From Tanypteryx hageni (lineage: Eukaryota > Arthropoda > Insecta > Odonata > Petaluridae): a stretch of 64,000 nt of DNA. Each line of letters starts with the position of its first letter. Position 1 is the first letter of the stretch. The notes under the pieces are model-generated. The model ran no database searches and was not told the DNA's origin. It saw nothing but the letters and a program-made list of their open reading frames with translations. Where the stretch lies: positions 15,625,516 through 15,689,515 of the forward strand of contig CM054114.1 of NCBI GenBank assembly GCA_028673005.1. The letters are read 5' to 3'. Below are positions 42,675 to 54,984 of this stretch, piece after piece. The translations under genes were made by a program, and so were the position numbers.

Positions 42675-44540
42675 TCGTCACAACCGGGACAATATGAGTT
42701 TTGAAGGAGAAAATCCGGGACATTAAAAAAACACGGGACAATGGAAATTTCGCTATTTTTAGATTTTCTATATTTGAAATAAAGACGTCTAGAAAAGAGG
42801 AAATACATTTCTAATCACTTTAATAGCATTTTAATTTATATATTTCATGAATAATTTAAAAGTATTATAATAAAGTAGCCAAAGGTTTTTTCAGTCATAT
42901 TTTAGAGTTCTTCTATCTGCCATAATTAAATTTTGATTCTTTTTATCATCTCACAAAAATCTTACCAGGTCAAATGTAAGTTACATTTACATTTCCAAAA
43001 TGCAATCGTTTGGCTTTACATAGAGAAGATTTCGTTTATCAAAGGGGAAAACAAGGGAGTCACAGTAAGATGCGTAAAGAAAATCTGCAGGAAGAGCATA
43101 TCCATCGGAGCGGGACCATATTTGCTTGGCGGGAACTTGGAATAGATATTTTTCTGTCAGTAGCGTTGGCGTGGATATTGAAGTATCTAACATCTGTTAC
43201 TGTTAGGGAAACGATACATTGCCGTGAGACAATCAGGCGACTTATATATTGTCTCAGGGAGCTTTGTCCGCGTGATTGGAGGGGAATTCGTCTCAAATTG
43301 GAGGTCCAGGACACATAGTTGAGATTGATGAGAGCGCTTTTGCCCATCGTAAATTTAACCGTGGGCGACTGACTAGGACTAAATGGATAGTCGGAGGAAT
43401 TGACAGGAGGACACGCAACACATTCCAATTCCTGGTTAAAAACAGGAATTCCAAACTGTATTATTTTCCGATTCGTAGGCAAAGGATCGGTGCTCAAGAC
43501 CGATAAGTGGCGAGGATACTCGGAGCTAGAAGCCTTGGGGTATCACCACCATAGAGTGAATCGCTCAAAGAATTTTGTGAATCCAGAAGACACCAGGACT
43601 CATACTAAAATACCGAGTGTTACTGGGTGGTGGTAAAGAGGGATATAAGGAGGAGGTCAGGTAGAAATAATTTCACCAGATTCTATGGAAGCATATTTCA
43701 TAGAATACATGGGAAAAAGGAGGCATGCTACGAAGGTATTCTTTCATTTAATGGACGCTATTAAGTGTTTCTACCCGAATTAAGTGCAGGTAGCTGAAAT
43801 TATTTTATTGAATTATTTTGCTTGGCAAGGCTCCTTAAAAGCCGCTAGGTGATATTTGTATATAGTCCGTGTTAATTGTGCTCCGACAAGCATCATTTTA
43901 GAGCGGCCTAAGGGATTTATTTACGTAAATGTAATTGATTTTGTGTGTGGGTGTGTGGGTGGGTGCGCGTGCGTGCGTGACATTGTGTGAGTGTTCGGTC
44001 CCTGGTGTGAACTAATTTCCTCTATACCGGTGTGTATTTGTTTATTTAATTTTTAATTTTTATGGTTATAAGGAAGTTTCTCCTTTTTCCTTTTTTAATG
44101 TAGCTTTTTGTTTGCCATTCCGGCACTTTATGAAACTGTGGAAAGAATATTTTCACAAATAAATGTTTAGTAGTCTGATGAACAAAATCGTATGTATGTA
44201 AAACCAATCGATTGCATTTTGTTATGTAAATTTAACTTACATTTGACTAGTTAAGATTTTTATGAGATGATAAAAATGGATCCAAATTTGATTAAGGCAG
44301 ATAGAAGAACTCTAGAATATGACTGAAAACCCTTTGGCTAATTTATTGTAATACTGTCAAATTATCCATGAAATATATAAATTAAATTGCTTTTAAATTA
44401 TAAATAAAAATGTACCTCCTCTTTTCTAAACGTTTTTATTTCAAATATAGAAAATCTAAAAATAGCAAAATTTCCTTTGTCCCGTTTTTTTTAATTTCCC
44501 GAATTTTCTGCTTCAAAACTCCTTTTGTCCATGTGGCAGA
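42675..44540 (+). mobile_element. DNA transposon with ~340-bp terminal inverted repeats around a Merlin transposase
   Basis: 42,675-43,012 and 44,197-44,540 are inverted copies over about 340 bp at high identity (shared GAGTTTTGAAG, TATTTTTAGATTTTCTATAT, CAAATGTAAGTTA and AAAATGCAATCG). The Merlin-like transposase remnant lies between them. A piece with Penelope-end similarity (43,965-44,100) is nested near the right arm. Confidence 0.75.
43060..43760 (+). pseudogene. Merlin (ISXO2/IS1595-like) transposase pseudogene
   Basis: The plus strand reads QIGGPGHIVEIDESAFAHRK then FNRGRLTRTKWIVGGIDRRT (43,290-43,410; first catalytic Asp in VEIDES), LKTDKWRGYSELEALGYHHH (second Asp in TDKWRGY) with RVNRSKNFVNPED, and after a frameshift TECYWVVVKRDIRRRSGR (the Glu). 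Later HLMDAIKCFYPN. An N-terminal zinc-ribbon/HTH part at 43,010-43,270 is degraded. At least three frameshifts (about 43,300, 43,500 and 43,600) inactivate it, though the catalytic residues can still be traced. Confidence 0.85.
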
Positions 44541-45630
44541 AATTACATTTTGTCTTTTAAAATACTCCCATCAAGAACACAAATCAATATATTATAATTG
44601 CAGTGAAGTTCCCCCTATCAGACCTTCAGTTATTTCATAATTACAATAACCTTTCTTAACTTCACTAAAATATCATTTACATGGTTACCACCAAAGTTAC
44701 TTGCAATGGGTAATGCCATTTTTTTTCATTGCTGTGAGTGGACATCAGTCTACTTAGTTTTATTCTGAAAATTTTAATAAAGATGAAACGCATGCATTCA
44801 TTCGTAAACTTATCCAAGACCCCTAGTATGTGCTACAAAGGAAAGGAAGTGAAATGCTCTTGCAACAGAGCTAAAAGAGATAATAGAAAGTAAAGCAGGG
44901 AGCTAAGCTATCAGTCTATGTAGCGCGCTATCCTCTAACACAGAGATTAAGATTACAGGAGATTTGTAAACTGCCTTTGTTCCTGATGTTGAAATGCTAT
45001 ACGAGTCGAAAATGGTTACTTAAAATTTGACAAATTTATGTTTTTATCTTCATGTTTTCAGTTATAGAACCCAGGAAATTTTACTCCCTAATGCATAAGA
45101 TGGTAGTAGCTAGCAGGGATTCTAACATAATGAAATATTTTTTATCTTCAGGTTCGGTTAATATTATGATGCTCTGGTTTCATTCCCGTTCAGTTACTTT
45201 AGAAAACATACAAGTTCAGTTACTGTTTAAACCGGTTTAGTAGTGATTGTTTGTTTAAATAAACAGGCACTAACATCCATTCTTAAAATTTACCTATTCA
45301 CCATAGGTTTCAATCATCTCTTAAGAAAAATAGTTTTATGGAACATTAATTGCTAAAAAAAATGTTCAAGAAAACATATTACGGTCAAGTGATGAAACTC
45401 ACACACAGAAATACAATATTGCAGTCGGTTACCAAAATTACATAATATAGGTAAATACTTTTAAATTACTGCAATAATGAATATATGCAAATTGTAAAAA
45501 TATCTTAAACAATACCGCATTTACTTATGGAATTGCCCCACTTTTTCACACAATATTTTTACACTAAAACAAGGCTGGGGCAAATGAGCAGTTTTCCCCT
45601 TTTGGTTTTTGGAACATTTCACTATCAAAA
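44541..45630. other. Gene 2 intron, nothing recognised
   Basis: Short ORFs only, without motifs. GGGGCA-type phrases near 45,535-45,600 hint at another degraded mariner end. Confidence 0.45.
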
Positions 45631-45632
45631 TA

Positions 45633-47353
45633 CAGTAAAACCTCTTTATTTTGATCCCGAATAATTTGAAATTGCGTGTAATTCGAAGCTAAGAGCAGTC
45701 CCATGCCAACATCATAGGATTTTGCGTACCTTTTAGTACGGTTTATTCAAAATACGTTTGCAATGAATTCCAAAATCTGGTCCAATGACTCGCGAACATT
45801 TCGTTTAATTCAAAACCTTTTCCCATATTGTGCGTTTAAGTGGAAATATACATTGCCCCCCTAACATGTAACTTCTTTTTACTTATTTAGTATTCAACGT
45901 GGAATAAAATTGCATATGATACAAATAAAGGAATCACCATATCCTTGCATTACTAGACCTTTATTCCAGGTTCTCGGATTACTTCACGTATACTGCTTTA
46001 TCGAAGATTTCTACATCTTCCTCGTAAATTTTTATTAACCCACTCAAAAAATAAAAATAAAACTTTTTACCTTAGTAATATGAGCATGATCTTCAATGTT
46101 ATTTTCACTATCAGTCTCTGAACTGACACTTTCTTCCGAATCACATTCAAGTAATATTTCAGTCTACTTTTCATCACCAGTTATTGCTTGCGTTTTTCTA
46201 ATGACGCCATGATAAGTTTGACTCTTTTAATGTTAGAAATTAAACAAAAGTAACAACGGAAAATAATAAACGATAGCTGCTTCCGCACAACTTATGTTGT
46301 TCTCAAGAAATGCTGAACCAAGCACTAGCCCAGATCCAAAGACCATTCCTCCTTCCTTTCCATATAGCTCTCAAGCGTTGACGCATAAGGAAAAATATCT
46401 CAAGAGTGAGAGACATCACAAAACAGATAAACAGTGCCTGCATCCCCATATGATTTTAGGATGAAAGTTACAGAAATAACAAACAAAAGATATGTATTTT
46501 GCATCAACAGAATCTTTGCGCCAAATCTCGTTTTAAATGACACATCACGTATAGTTATTGGTATTGTGTACTACATTCGAGCAAATGCTTCACGGCATCG
46601 CCAGTGCTTCAATATGACGATGAAACATTTAGTGTAGATCTTCCAAACCATTAAGTAAGCTGGTTGTTACAAGGTCAAGTACTAGAAAATCTTTTAGCTT
46701 TGCGAAAACAAGTCACGAACTTTTTCGAAGAACAGAATGAACCTTGTGAAATTTTGAAAAAAGATTTCTGCAGAAATGTTGCATTTTTGTGTGATTTAAT
46801 GTCTAAAAAAATCATTTGCATACTTATCTACAAGGTAAAACTAAATCCTTATTAATATACTAGCAAATATGAAAAATTTAAATTTTTTGCATTAGATTAA
46901 AAAGTCATTATATTGTGTTAAAGCCTTCAAAGTTTTCAAAATATTAGTAAGTATGAAGAACTGAAATCTATATTTATTAAATTAAAAAGTCCTTAAATTA
47001 TGTATGCGTCTTTATTATTTAAATTCTTTATTATTGAAATTTAAATCGTTTTCCCAATCTTTTTAGCATGTATTTTCGGAATCTTGTAGCTGAGTACGTG
47101 CGGTTGAAAGTCTTTTATTTTAAACGTGGTGTAAAAGAGTAACTTGAAATATACACTGGGAAAATTTAAGTGTTCACTTAAGCTCTGTTCATGAATTCGC
47201 CTTGTGTACGAACAATAGTTTTCTAGCACAACGGATAGATACGACTATATCATAAGAAATTTCGATTTTTAAAAGTTCGTTTATTTCGAACCCGGATAAT
47301 TTGAATTCGTATTTTTGTGGTCCCTTGAACTTAGATATAACGAGGTTTTAGTG
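45633..47353 (-). mobile_element. pogo/Tigger-type element with TA target duplication
   Basis: The left end CAGTAAAACCTCTTTAT and the inverse of the right end, CACTAAAACCTCGTTAT, are the classic pogo/Tigger terminal repeats, each flanked by TA (45,631-45,632 and 47,354-47,355). A minus-strand acidic segment (CDSEESVSSETDSENN near 46,160-46,110) is consistent with the C-terminal tail of a Tigger transposase. Most of the gene is lost, partly replaced by hAT-derived sequence. Confidence 0.85.
46664..46855 (+). pseudogene. hAT-derived fragment (GTF2IRD2/FAM200-like)
   Basis: GQVLENLLALRKQVTNFFEE followed by QNEPCEILKKDFCRNVAFLC and DLMSKK matches the middle of hAT transposases of the GTF2IRD2/FAM200 type (VL-R---LR-EV--FL... 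AFLADIF-HLN). Nested inside the pogo element. Confidence 0.6.
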
Positions 47354-47692
47354 TATCTTTTAAAATAGGGTTTTAAATATAGGTATGTTCTCAATTGAGT
47401 CAAGATAAATGACATTTTAAAAAAGGCAACTGTAACCTGAGTAGCAACAAATGCAAGTTCTGCCTGATTGTATTTTTGTTTCCCAATATTGCCAAATACT
47501 CTTTCCTGTTAATTCTAACAACATTTTGAAATTGATTCAGCAAAGATTCAACCTGAACATTTTCTTGAGATCCTACTAATATTGAAGCATTTATCTATCT
47601 TTGATTCTCATTAAATTTTATAGTAGCTGACTCAACCCTAATCTGAGCAGAAAATTTAATGCATTAGATACTTCAATAAAAATGGGATTTAC

Positions 47693-47749
47693 CAATTTCA
47701 GCGCCGTGGGTCCTGTGATGCCAGTTGTGCTTTCATCATAAAACCGGAC
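47693..47749 (-). CDS. Gene 2, phase-0 mini-exon 4
   Basis: Minus strand: acceptor ATTTTTTCCCAG, 57 nt, donor GTAAAT. It encodes VRFYDESTTGITGPTALKL, 19 codons, phase 0 at both ends, like the two mini-exons upstream at 48,242 and 53,600. The local GC content is higher than in the flanks. No paralog seen in gene 1 within the window. If skipped or included it would not change the frame. Confidence 0.55.
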
Positions 47750-48241
47750 CTGGGAAAAAATATGGTAAAGTAAGGAAACTAGTAGAGGCATCTAAACATT
47801 ATAAAAAATATAAATGGAAATTCAGCAGATAATTTTGATTTATATTTTCAATCTTGTAATGGGAGAACTAATTTTTTATTGTTGACTTTATAATTATGTA
47901 TTTATTGTTTTATTATTAACTATATATAGGCTTACCATATAGTCAGGGTGTCAGAGTGGGACGTCTTTTATAATATGTGTATATATATATATATACATAC
48001 ACATTTTAATAGTTTCACATCAAAGAACCAAACCGGGACATTGGGAGAAGAAGGTGGAGGGCAGGGAGGTAGCAGTCAAAAACGAAAAGTTAAAATTATC
48101 AATTAATGGGAAGTGCCAGTGATTTTATGCATAGAAATGTTTGGGATAAAAAGGATTTTCTTCTATGATTAGCACAGGCATCAGAATAAATTGAATGCAG
48201 ATACTTCATTACGAAAGCAATACTTTATTAAAGACACTCAC

Positions 48242-48274
48242 ATGTTTTTCAGCCGGTTGGCCTTGCACTCCAGC
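48242..48274 (-). CDS. Gene 2, phase-0 mini-exon 3
   Basis: Minus strand: acceptor TTCTTATTCAG, 33 nt encoding AGVQGQPAEKH, donor GTGAGT. About 400 bp around it (48,140-48,550) are a diverged tandem copy of the region around the exon at 53,600-53,656, including the intron on both sides, so this exon arose by local duplication and then lost codons. Phase 0 at both ends. Confidence 0.6.
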
Positions 48275-48559
48275 CTGAATAAGAAAAGAACAAGAGAACT
48301 TAATATCAATATGTAGTCATGAAATGAAGTTTTTCAAAAAAATTACAAAAGACAAAGCTGAAAACCTATGCCTAATCCCAGAAAAAAATATCTTAAGGTG
48401 CATAAAATATTTCTTTTGCACAAGTGCTGAGTCACATAATTTCTTAATATGTACTTTATTTAGTGCATGAGATGTTGGTGCATTCTGCAAGTGCTTGATA
48501 CACTATATACAGAGAGTCTCAGACTTACGTAAGGGTTCAGTTAATAATTTATTGTACTA

Positions 48560-49100
48560 GTTTTCGGTACTTTGTAACCCTTTTCCGGGCAAGGTGAGCA
48601 TTACAGGCTCACTATGTTAGTCTTTCTCTAATTTCTCCTCGAAATTAGGAAGTACATTTCTATAAAATTTAGACTTCTATTATTTTTTCATACTCAACTA
48701 TGTGCGATATCGTATATGTTTTTCTAAATTCTGAATTCTAGAAAAAAATAATAAATCTATAAGTTACGCTAATGGGCAACGTGAGCCTTGGAGTCTCCAT
48801 CCAATTTCGATCTCCTTCCCTCTTTCTCTACATTTTAATATAATATACATATATTTGTTTTCATCTTATGTACTGGATGAGTATCAAAAGAACCTTCGAA
48901 GCCTGACAAATATGGTATGAAAATCTGGTGGCTTTGTGACTCCAAAATTTTTATTCCTTGTATGGAATACCGTATTTAGGCAAATGAGAAAATAGGGCAT
49001 ATAATTTAGGATCATTTGTTGTTTAGTCACTGACAGAAATTTTCAGTGGAACTAATAGCAATATCACCTGCGATAATTATTTCACAGATCTTGAATTTGC
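48560..49100. other. Gene 2 intron, nothing recognised
   Basis: AT-rich sequence without supported features. Confidence 0.5.
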
Positions 49101-49179
49101 AAAAAAACTCCTTTCAAATGTGCTAACATGGGTAGGAACTGTCAGTAAAAATAAGAAAATTTATTCCGAACAAAGCACT

Positions 49180-49745
49180 ATAAGAGGGTTCTTCACTTTT
49201 CGGATTTACTAAATTATTATGGGGTACTAATGCTAGAAGTGTTTGCCAAATTTTAAAGTTGTAGTACTTCTAGAAGTGAAAAAATATTTTTCCAATTGTT
49301 TAAATTTTAAACATTTTTAACGGCCGCTGCAATATGTTTATGGAGAGATTCATATGTTTATTTGTGCAAATGCACTACTCTGTAAATAACTTGAAAATTT
49401 CAGCATCCTAGCTCATCCCGTAGTACCTAAACTGTTATCTATTTGTATAAACTTTAAGAATATTTAACTGCCAAACTAATTAAAATATCAAAATTTGTAT
49501 AATCTTTATTTCGTTTTTTTACGAATTTTACTTATAAAAAAACTTTAAATTCCGTAGCGCATGCGGAAATACACAAACCTTGAAAATTTGTTTAAACAAT
49601 TGCAAATTTTTAGCGGCCGCATTACTGCACTTTTTCAAGATTTTCGTTTTTTCTAGTCGGTTTTGCACAAAATGCCACCTATGAAAAAAATTTCGAATCT
49701 CCAGCTCATCTGGAAGTGCCTAAACATTAGTATCCTCCTCCTCTG
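49180..49745. repeat. Diverged tandem repeat, about 290-bp monomer
   Basis: A phrase around TTTTTAGCGGCCGC (AACGGCCGC in the first copy) recurs at 49,315 and 49,608, and an AGCTCATC...GTACCTAAAC-type phrase recurs at about 49,410 and 49,700, with a weaker copy near 49,220. Period about 290 bp. No ORF. Confidence 0.6.
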
Positions 49746-49749
49746 TAAG

Positions 49750-50035
49750 AAACGTCTATATATAATGATAAGTATGCGTTTACGGCGCGGGTGGCGCGGA
49801 ACGACGATTGGAAGCGAAGTTTCTAGTCTTTCTACAGTCGAAAAGCCCGCGAACACCGCGATGCGTACACTAATATAATAACCTGCGCAGTTGTGGCAAC
49901 AAGACAAAGTTGATCGACTGCAAGACGAGGTGATAACGACGGTGAGCATTTCAATATTATTGTTACTTTGCCTGTAGTTCTGAGTTGTTCGATGTGTGTT
50001 AAAATTGTCTGATTATAGAATTTTATTTTATTGTA
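49750..50035. other. CpG-rich patch upstream of a hAT relic
   Basis: 49,778-49,930 is richer in CpG than its surroundings (GGCGCGGGTGGCGCGGAACG). It may be the 5' region or promoter of the hAT element whose coding remnant starts at about 50,040. Confidence 0.35.
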
Positions 50036-50039
50036 TAAA

Positions 50040-51845
50040 TGGGTGCAAATGGCAAGGAAATAAAGTGTACTTTTAAAGAGGCTTTGTAAAAGGAATATCC
50101 TTTTTTAAGAAGCGTCACAATCCATACGTAACATTCTGCACCCAATGCAATATTGAGATAAACGTTGCTCATTGTGGGAAATCTGACATCAGACTACATA
50201 TGCAATCAAAGAAACATCAGTTAGCTGTCAGCTTTGCAGCTTCCATTGCTTCAATTAAGAAATTTCTTACAGGAGATTATTCTGTTATAATGGAGCTTGT
50301 GGCAAATGAAGCGGTATCACAACTAAAACAATAATTGTTTCAGATTTTTAGATTGCACCTCTAAGATAATTTCCACATTGTTTGTAGATAAATTTTCATC
50401 ATCACGAGCAAAAAGCGAAGCAATTGTGAAAAACGTTATTACTCCAGAAACTCAAAAGAGGTTGCAACAGGAATTGGGTGAAACTTCGTGTTTCACCATT
50501 ATGATAGATTCATCTAACCACATAAAATACTGGAGTCAATGTGAAAGTTCTTGAACTTGACGTCCTGCAAGGTAAGACAATTAACCAATTGAATGATTAT
50601 ATTTCTCTGTTCTAAGTCACAGCAGACTTGTTGATAAGATTGTTGGCATATCAGCTGATAATACCAATACTAGATTTGAAGTTGCAAAACGTGCAGGTTC
50701 TAAGAATCTTTTCCGAAATCATCGGACAACTGTAGTAGAACATTGGTGGAGATGACACACATTTGCATTAAAATGCGTCTGATGTTCTTCCAGTTGATGT
50801 GGAAGTTGTTATTGTAAAAATATTCAGATTTGTTCATATTTACACGATACGAGTGGAGGCACTGAAATTATTTTGTGATTTTATCGACAAATTTTGTCGT
50901 ATTTGAACACAAGATTTCTGTGACTTATGCCTATTCTTGAAAGAATACCAATAATGCTTCAACCGCTACGAGTTTATTTATTATCCGTTAAAATGCACCC
51001 GTTAATCTTAAGAAATTTTTCTAAGATCCCAAATCAGTTCTTTGGTTCTGATTCTTACACAATGTTGCCAATATTTTCCATGATGCTATTTCCAAAATGG
51101 AGGGGAAGCCGCATGTGAATTGTTGCGCCTGTATAAGAATTTGGACGAGAGAAAAATATCTAAGTTATTGCCGCCCAAAGTAAAAGAATTGGAGAAGAAA
51201 TGTGCTAACTGGTATTCATTCCAGCAATCCATCAAAATTTTTTAATGAACTGTGTGTCCTGAATTCGTATCTTAATAAGGGCTTGCTAGACGAATGGGAC
51301 AAGGAGAAAATATCTATAGATCAGAGATGGTTAAATGTACATACTTATAGATTTTTGTCATAAAAACATTATTATTCCAAACACAGAATATGTGCGAATT
51401 CGTCGTCCCTCTTCCAAGTACTAACGCTTCGATAGAGAGGTAATTTTTGCTTATTAAGAACTTTTGAGGATCGATGTCTATTGAAACCATAAAATATCTC
51501 CTGACAATCCAAATGAATTACAGCGAGACTTGCTAAGATATGTTTTAAAAAAATTAAGAACATTAAACAATTATTGAGTAAGCTGAATTCTTTCAACAAA
51601 TACGAGTGGAACAATATGCGATCAACTTCAGCAGTAGATGAATGACAAAATTAAAAACAAATATTGTATTAACTGGTTATATATAAATATTTTTTGCTGA
51701 ATTTTGTATTTTCATTTTATTCTTTTTAATAAAGGCGATTCGTTATATGTGATTTAATTTTTATACTTTTGTAGAAATTTTCATAAAAATAAATTCACGA
51801 ATAAGAAAAAATTATTTGTTTACCATGTGTCCCGAATTTTGGTTT
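50040..51845 (+). mobile_element. hAT transposon relic with BED-like zinc finger
   Basis: Plus strand, several frames: a zinc-finger segment YPFFKKRHNPYVTFCTQCNI then EINVAHCGKSDIRLHMQSKK (C-x2-C...H-x4-H), FSSSRAKSEAIVKNVITPET, SCFTIMIDSSN, LVDKIVGISADNTNT, AGSKNLFRNH, VVIVKIFRFVH and LLRLYKNLDERKISKLLPPK. This order fits the hAT group common in arthropods whose finger ends in HI--KKH. The 3' end GTCCCGAATTTTGG (51,830-51,843) is shared with the copy at 6,595-7,842. Frames are broken throughout. Confidence 0.75.
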
Positions 51846-52099
51846 GGAAGATATAGTCACCGTAGCAATACGTGCACAACAAGTATAAGCATGCTGCAAA
51901 AACTATGTAGTAGTTAATGTAGAAATAATGTTTGCAACGAACGCAGCATTAAAAGAATTTTCTGCTTCAACTGTAAAAAAGCGATAAAATAATTTCCATA
52001 TTGTTCAAAAAACTTATATTTTTGTAATATATTTTGTAGCAAAATATTTTAATTGCCATTTTATGTCTTTGGTAAATAAATAAATTATATTTGCTGAAA

Positions 52100-52500
52100 G
52101 TATTACTGCTCTTCAATCCTTCCAATGCATTGTAATCAACTGTGAGTCTCAGAGTTGGTAAAATAGCTTGCCCAGATAAGAGTTAAGCTCCTTCTGGAAA
52201 CATACTTGTTCAACACTTCCCACCGTTTTTTAGACGCAGAGGAGAAATTATAAAGCTCTTTCACAGCAGTAAAGAAACCAATTCTTTTGAAGTATATTTT
52301 TTGCACCGTTGTTCACAATTTAAAGAACGAGCACTACAGGGAATCTTGATTTGTGCATCTACATGTTTGATCCATTACCGCACCCTTGACCTCTCATATA
52401 TTTGGCTGATAATTTTACCTTATACGGCTCCTTTAATGACGAATCTGTTAATTCTACTCAAGTTGTATCTTGAATTGGAAAAAAACTAAGGAGACTTTCA
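52100..52500 (-). pseudogene. hAT transposase fragment (ZMYM/DUF4371-like)
   Basis: The minus strand reads GFFTAVKELYNFSSASKKRW and EVLNKYVSR, typical of the segment after CxxHSLNLV in these hAT proteins. Same group as 17,290-17,720. Confidence 0.65.
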
Positions 52501-52733
52501 TGGAATATCATTTCACATTCTCATTTAGAAGAAATACTACATTTTATTGTGCAACTGGATAAAGAAGAGGAGAACCACTACAATAGGTATAGCGATTTTA
52601 AAAACACCGATTTGTATTTGTATACAGTACAGCAGCATAGCTAGAACGGCAGGGGCCCTCGGTAAAAGTCGCCACTTATACAATGTATAACTTTCTCCAG
52701 GATAAAATGGGGAGACATCATTTCACTTACTTG

Positions 52734-52963
52734 TTAGTCCGTAAATAACTATTATTGACCGGGTGGGATAGAATTCTAGGGATTGGATAAATTTAGAGAA
52801 TATTCCTTGCGGCTTAGGAGTATTCTCTTAATCCATATCTATTTCGCCGTAGTATACAATAACGAAATAGATTTTGATTGTGTTTATTGCCATATTATAA
52901 TAATCACCATAAATTCTGGTCAATTTGTTGTGATATTTACGCATAAATGGTGAATTGCGGCAA
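52734..52963. repeat. 230-bp repeat M, nearly identical to 58,344-58,571
   Basis: Both copies share long exact runs such as TTGACCGGGTGGGATAGAAT and AGAATATTCCTTGCGGCTTA. Identity above 90% makes this among the youngest duplications in the window. No ORF. Confidence 0.9.
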
Positions 52964-52969
52964 GTTGCA

Positions 52970-53580
52970 CACTCGGTATGGAATAAATAATAAATATCGT
53001 AATCGACTCTCTGAAATGGGAATTAGGATATATTAAACAACTCGTAGAAGGCTGAATCCGCAGATACTGAAGTTAGACATTCCTGCACACCCCTTCCTTT
53101 GGCCAATTATGGAAGTGCTTCAATATATAACTGCTTTCTGATTGTTCGCTTTGTCGTGTGTCAGCCATGCTAAGAATAACATCAGTACCGAAATGCTGAC
53201 CATTTCTCTCTTATTTCCTATTTGATTAAAGGGGTGACTGCCTTCATCTGTCCATTCTAGCAATGGGACTGACAATAACGGCTTACAACTCGAAGGACAT
53301 AGAGCCCATAGCATATTTTTAAAGCTAAGCTTGTGCATTAAACGTCTTTATATTCATCCTGGAAAATAGCTAATGGCAAAACACCACTAATTTTTTTATT
53401 CCAATTTCAAAAAAATTAAATTAAGACTAATGGGACAATTTCGTGATCAGGCTTGACTACTATCAACGTAGCAAAATTTTTTAAAATTTCTTTCTCTCAA
53501 AATAAAAGATTTTCTTTTATGATTGCAACCATAAAATGCATTCAGGCATCAGAGTAAATGGAATGCAGAAAAATCAGAAC
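52970..53580. other. Gene 2 intron, nothing recognised
   Basis: No supported features; 53,500-53,580 is the start of the duplicated exon-bearing unit. Confidence 0.5.
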
Positions 53581-53599
53581 ATCATGAAAAACACTCACA

Positions 53600-53656
53600 T
53601 GTTGCTGTTCCCGTTTATGATGCTTCAAAATTCCCTTTGGAGATTTATCTTCATTC
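53600..53656 (-). CDS. Gene 2, phase-0 mini-exon 2
   Basis: Minus strand: acceptor CTTTATCAG, 57 nt encoding NEDKSPKGILKHHKREQQH, donor GTGAGT. It matches the mini-exon of gene 1 (7,952-8,002) in start, end, phase and intron flanks. The intron upstream shares the phrase GACGGCGGATCAGAGC-like (54,440-54,460) with gene 1 (8,098-8,118) and then resumes at 60,735, showing that about 6.2 kb of transposons entered this intron after duplication. The peptide is strongly basic. Confidence 0.65.
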
Positions 53657-53659
53657 TGA

Positions 53660-54980
53660 TAAAGAAAAGAACAAGATGAGTTAACGTAATTATGTAGTTA
53701 TGAACTGAATTTGATGAAGATTCTCAATAAATTGACAATTTAATGAAACAAAGACTAAGCTCCAAACTTATGCATAATCTCCGAAAAAATGTTATTTTAC
53801 AGTTTCATAAAATTCATTGGCGCAAGTTAAATAACACTTCATCGTCGGTGCATTCATAAAAACAGAAACACCATATACAGACAATCCCCGACTTACGTTA
53901 GGGTTCGGTCGCATAAACCCGTTTACATAGTCAATACATATTATTTGAGTCAAGTGGAGTCCATATATATAAGATAATAAATTGCGAGAGTCCTCGCTGA
54001 ATGTTTATCATCTTCCGCGAAATTACCGTCATGACTGATTGACACGTACGCACGCACCGCGAATCATCAAAGACGCAAACGGCAGTTTTACTTGGCTGTA
54101 AATTTGGGATTACAAAAATATTATGTACCGATATATATCATGTATCGTAACCTTAATATCAATATCAACGATACACTTGTAGGAATATATTGACATATAA
54201 AAAGACTGATAAGTACATTAAAATGGTCCTTCTGTTATCAGAATATATTAAATTACGTGAAATACGGGGTTTGGTGTGGAATTTTATCATTGAACTCGCG
54301 CTGTGTACGGCTTGTTCCTACCAAAGTCTAACATTTGAAAAAACTCTCAACACACTTCCCAAAACCATGGAGTGGCAGTAGTAGTTTATTTATCAAATAC
54401 AGAAAATATAAATAAATAACTGACAATTTGGAATCCGACGGCGGATCAGAGCTAAATATTTGGTGTAGTATTTGCCTGTTAGTTTTAAATTCGTTTACGA
54501 AGGCAACTTAAGCTACCAAAACCACCCGGTAGTAGGCTATCTTTTAGATTAATTGAAATATTTTTCAAATTGTTTCACAGCAAATATATGTTGAAATATA
54601 TTTTTCAGAATTTTATTAACACATCACTATAGTAAAATACAAATAGCCGAAATAAATTAATATAGCGTAACATGTCATACTATTTGCAACAATTACAGTG
54701 TCATTAAAATGTCAATCAGTCACACCATCTCGTCACGATCTTAACAAAGACCCTAATCTGTTTATCATCGGCAAATATGACTTATCAATGTAACTTGGAG
54801 GTAATTTAAGAAATACATAATAAATATTATTATTATTTAAGATTGTTAAAAGCTAAGAATGATGTAAAGAAAAATGCTTTGTCAAATCTGGCACAGTCAG
54901 GAAAAAATAAATAGTGAAATCTTGCCCAAAATTTTGTAGCACTGGAGACTGAAAAATCCCACAGCTCCTCACGTTCCTCA
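53660..54980. other. Gene 2 intron
   Basis: The first ~250 bp and 54,430-54,465 are homologous to gene 1 intron; the rest has no recognised feature. The plus-strand ORF at 54,190-54,381 has no motif. Confidence 0.55.
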
Positions 54981-54984
54981 CTTA

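Noticed and set aside
48560..49100. Possible additional mini-exons of gene 2
   Set aside because: Several GT/AG pairs exist but none gives an open, GC-raised, phase-0 segment with a paralog.
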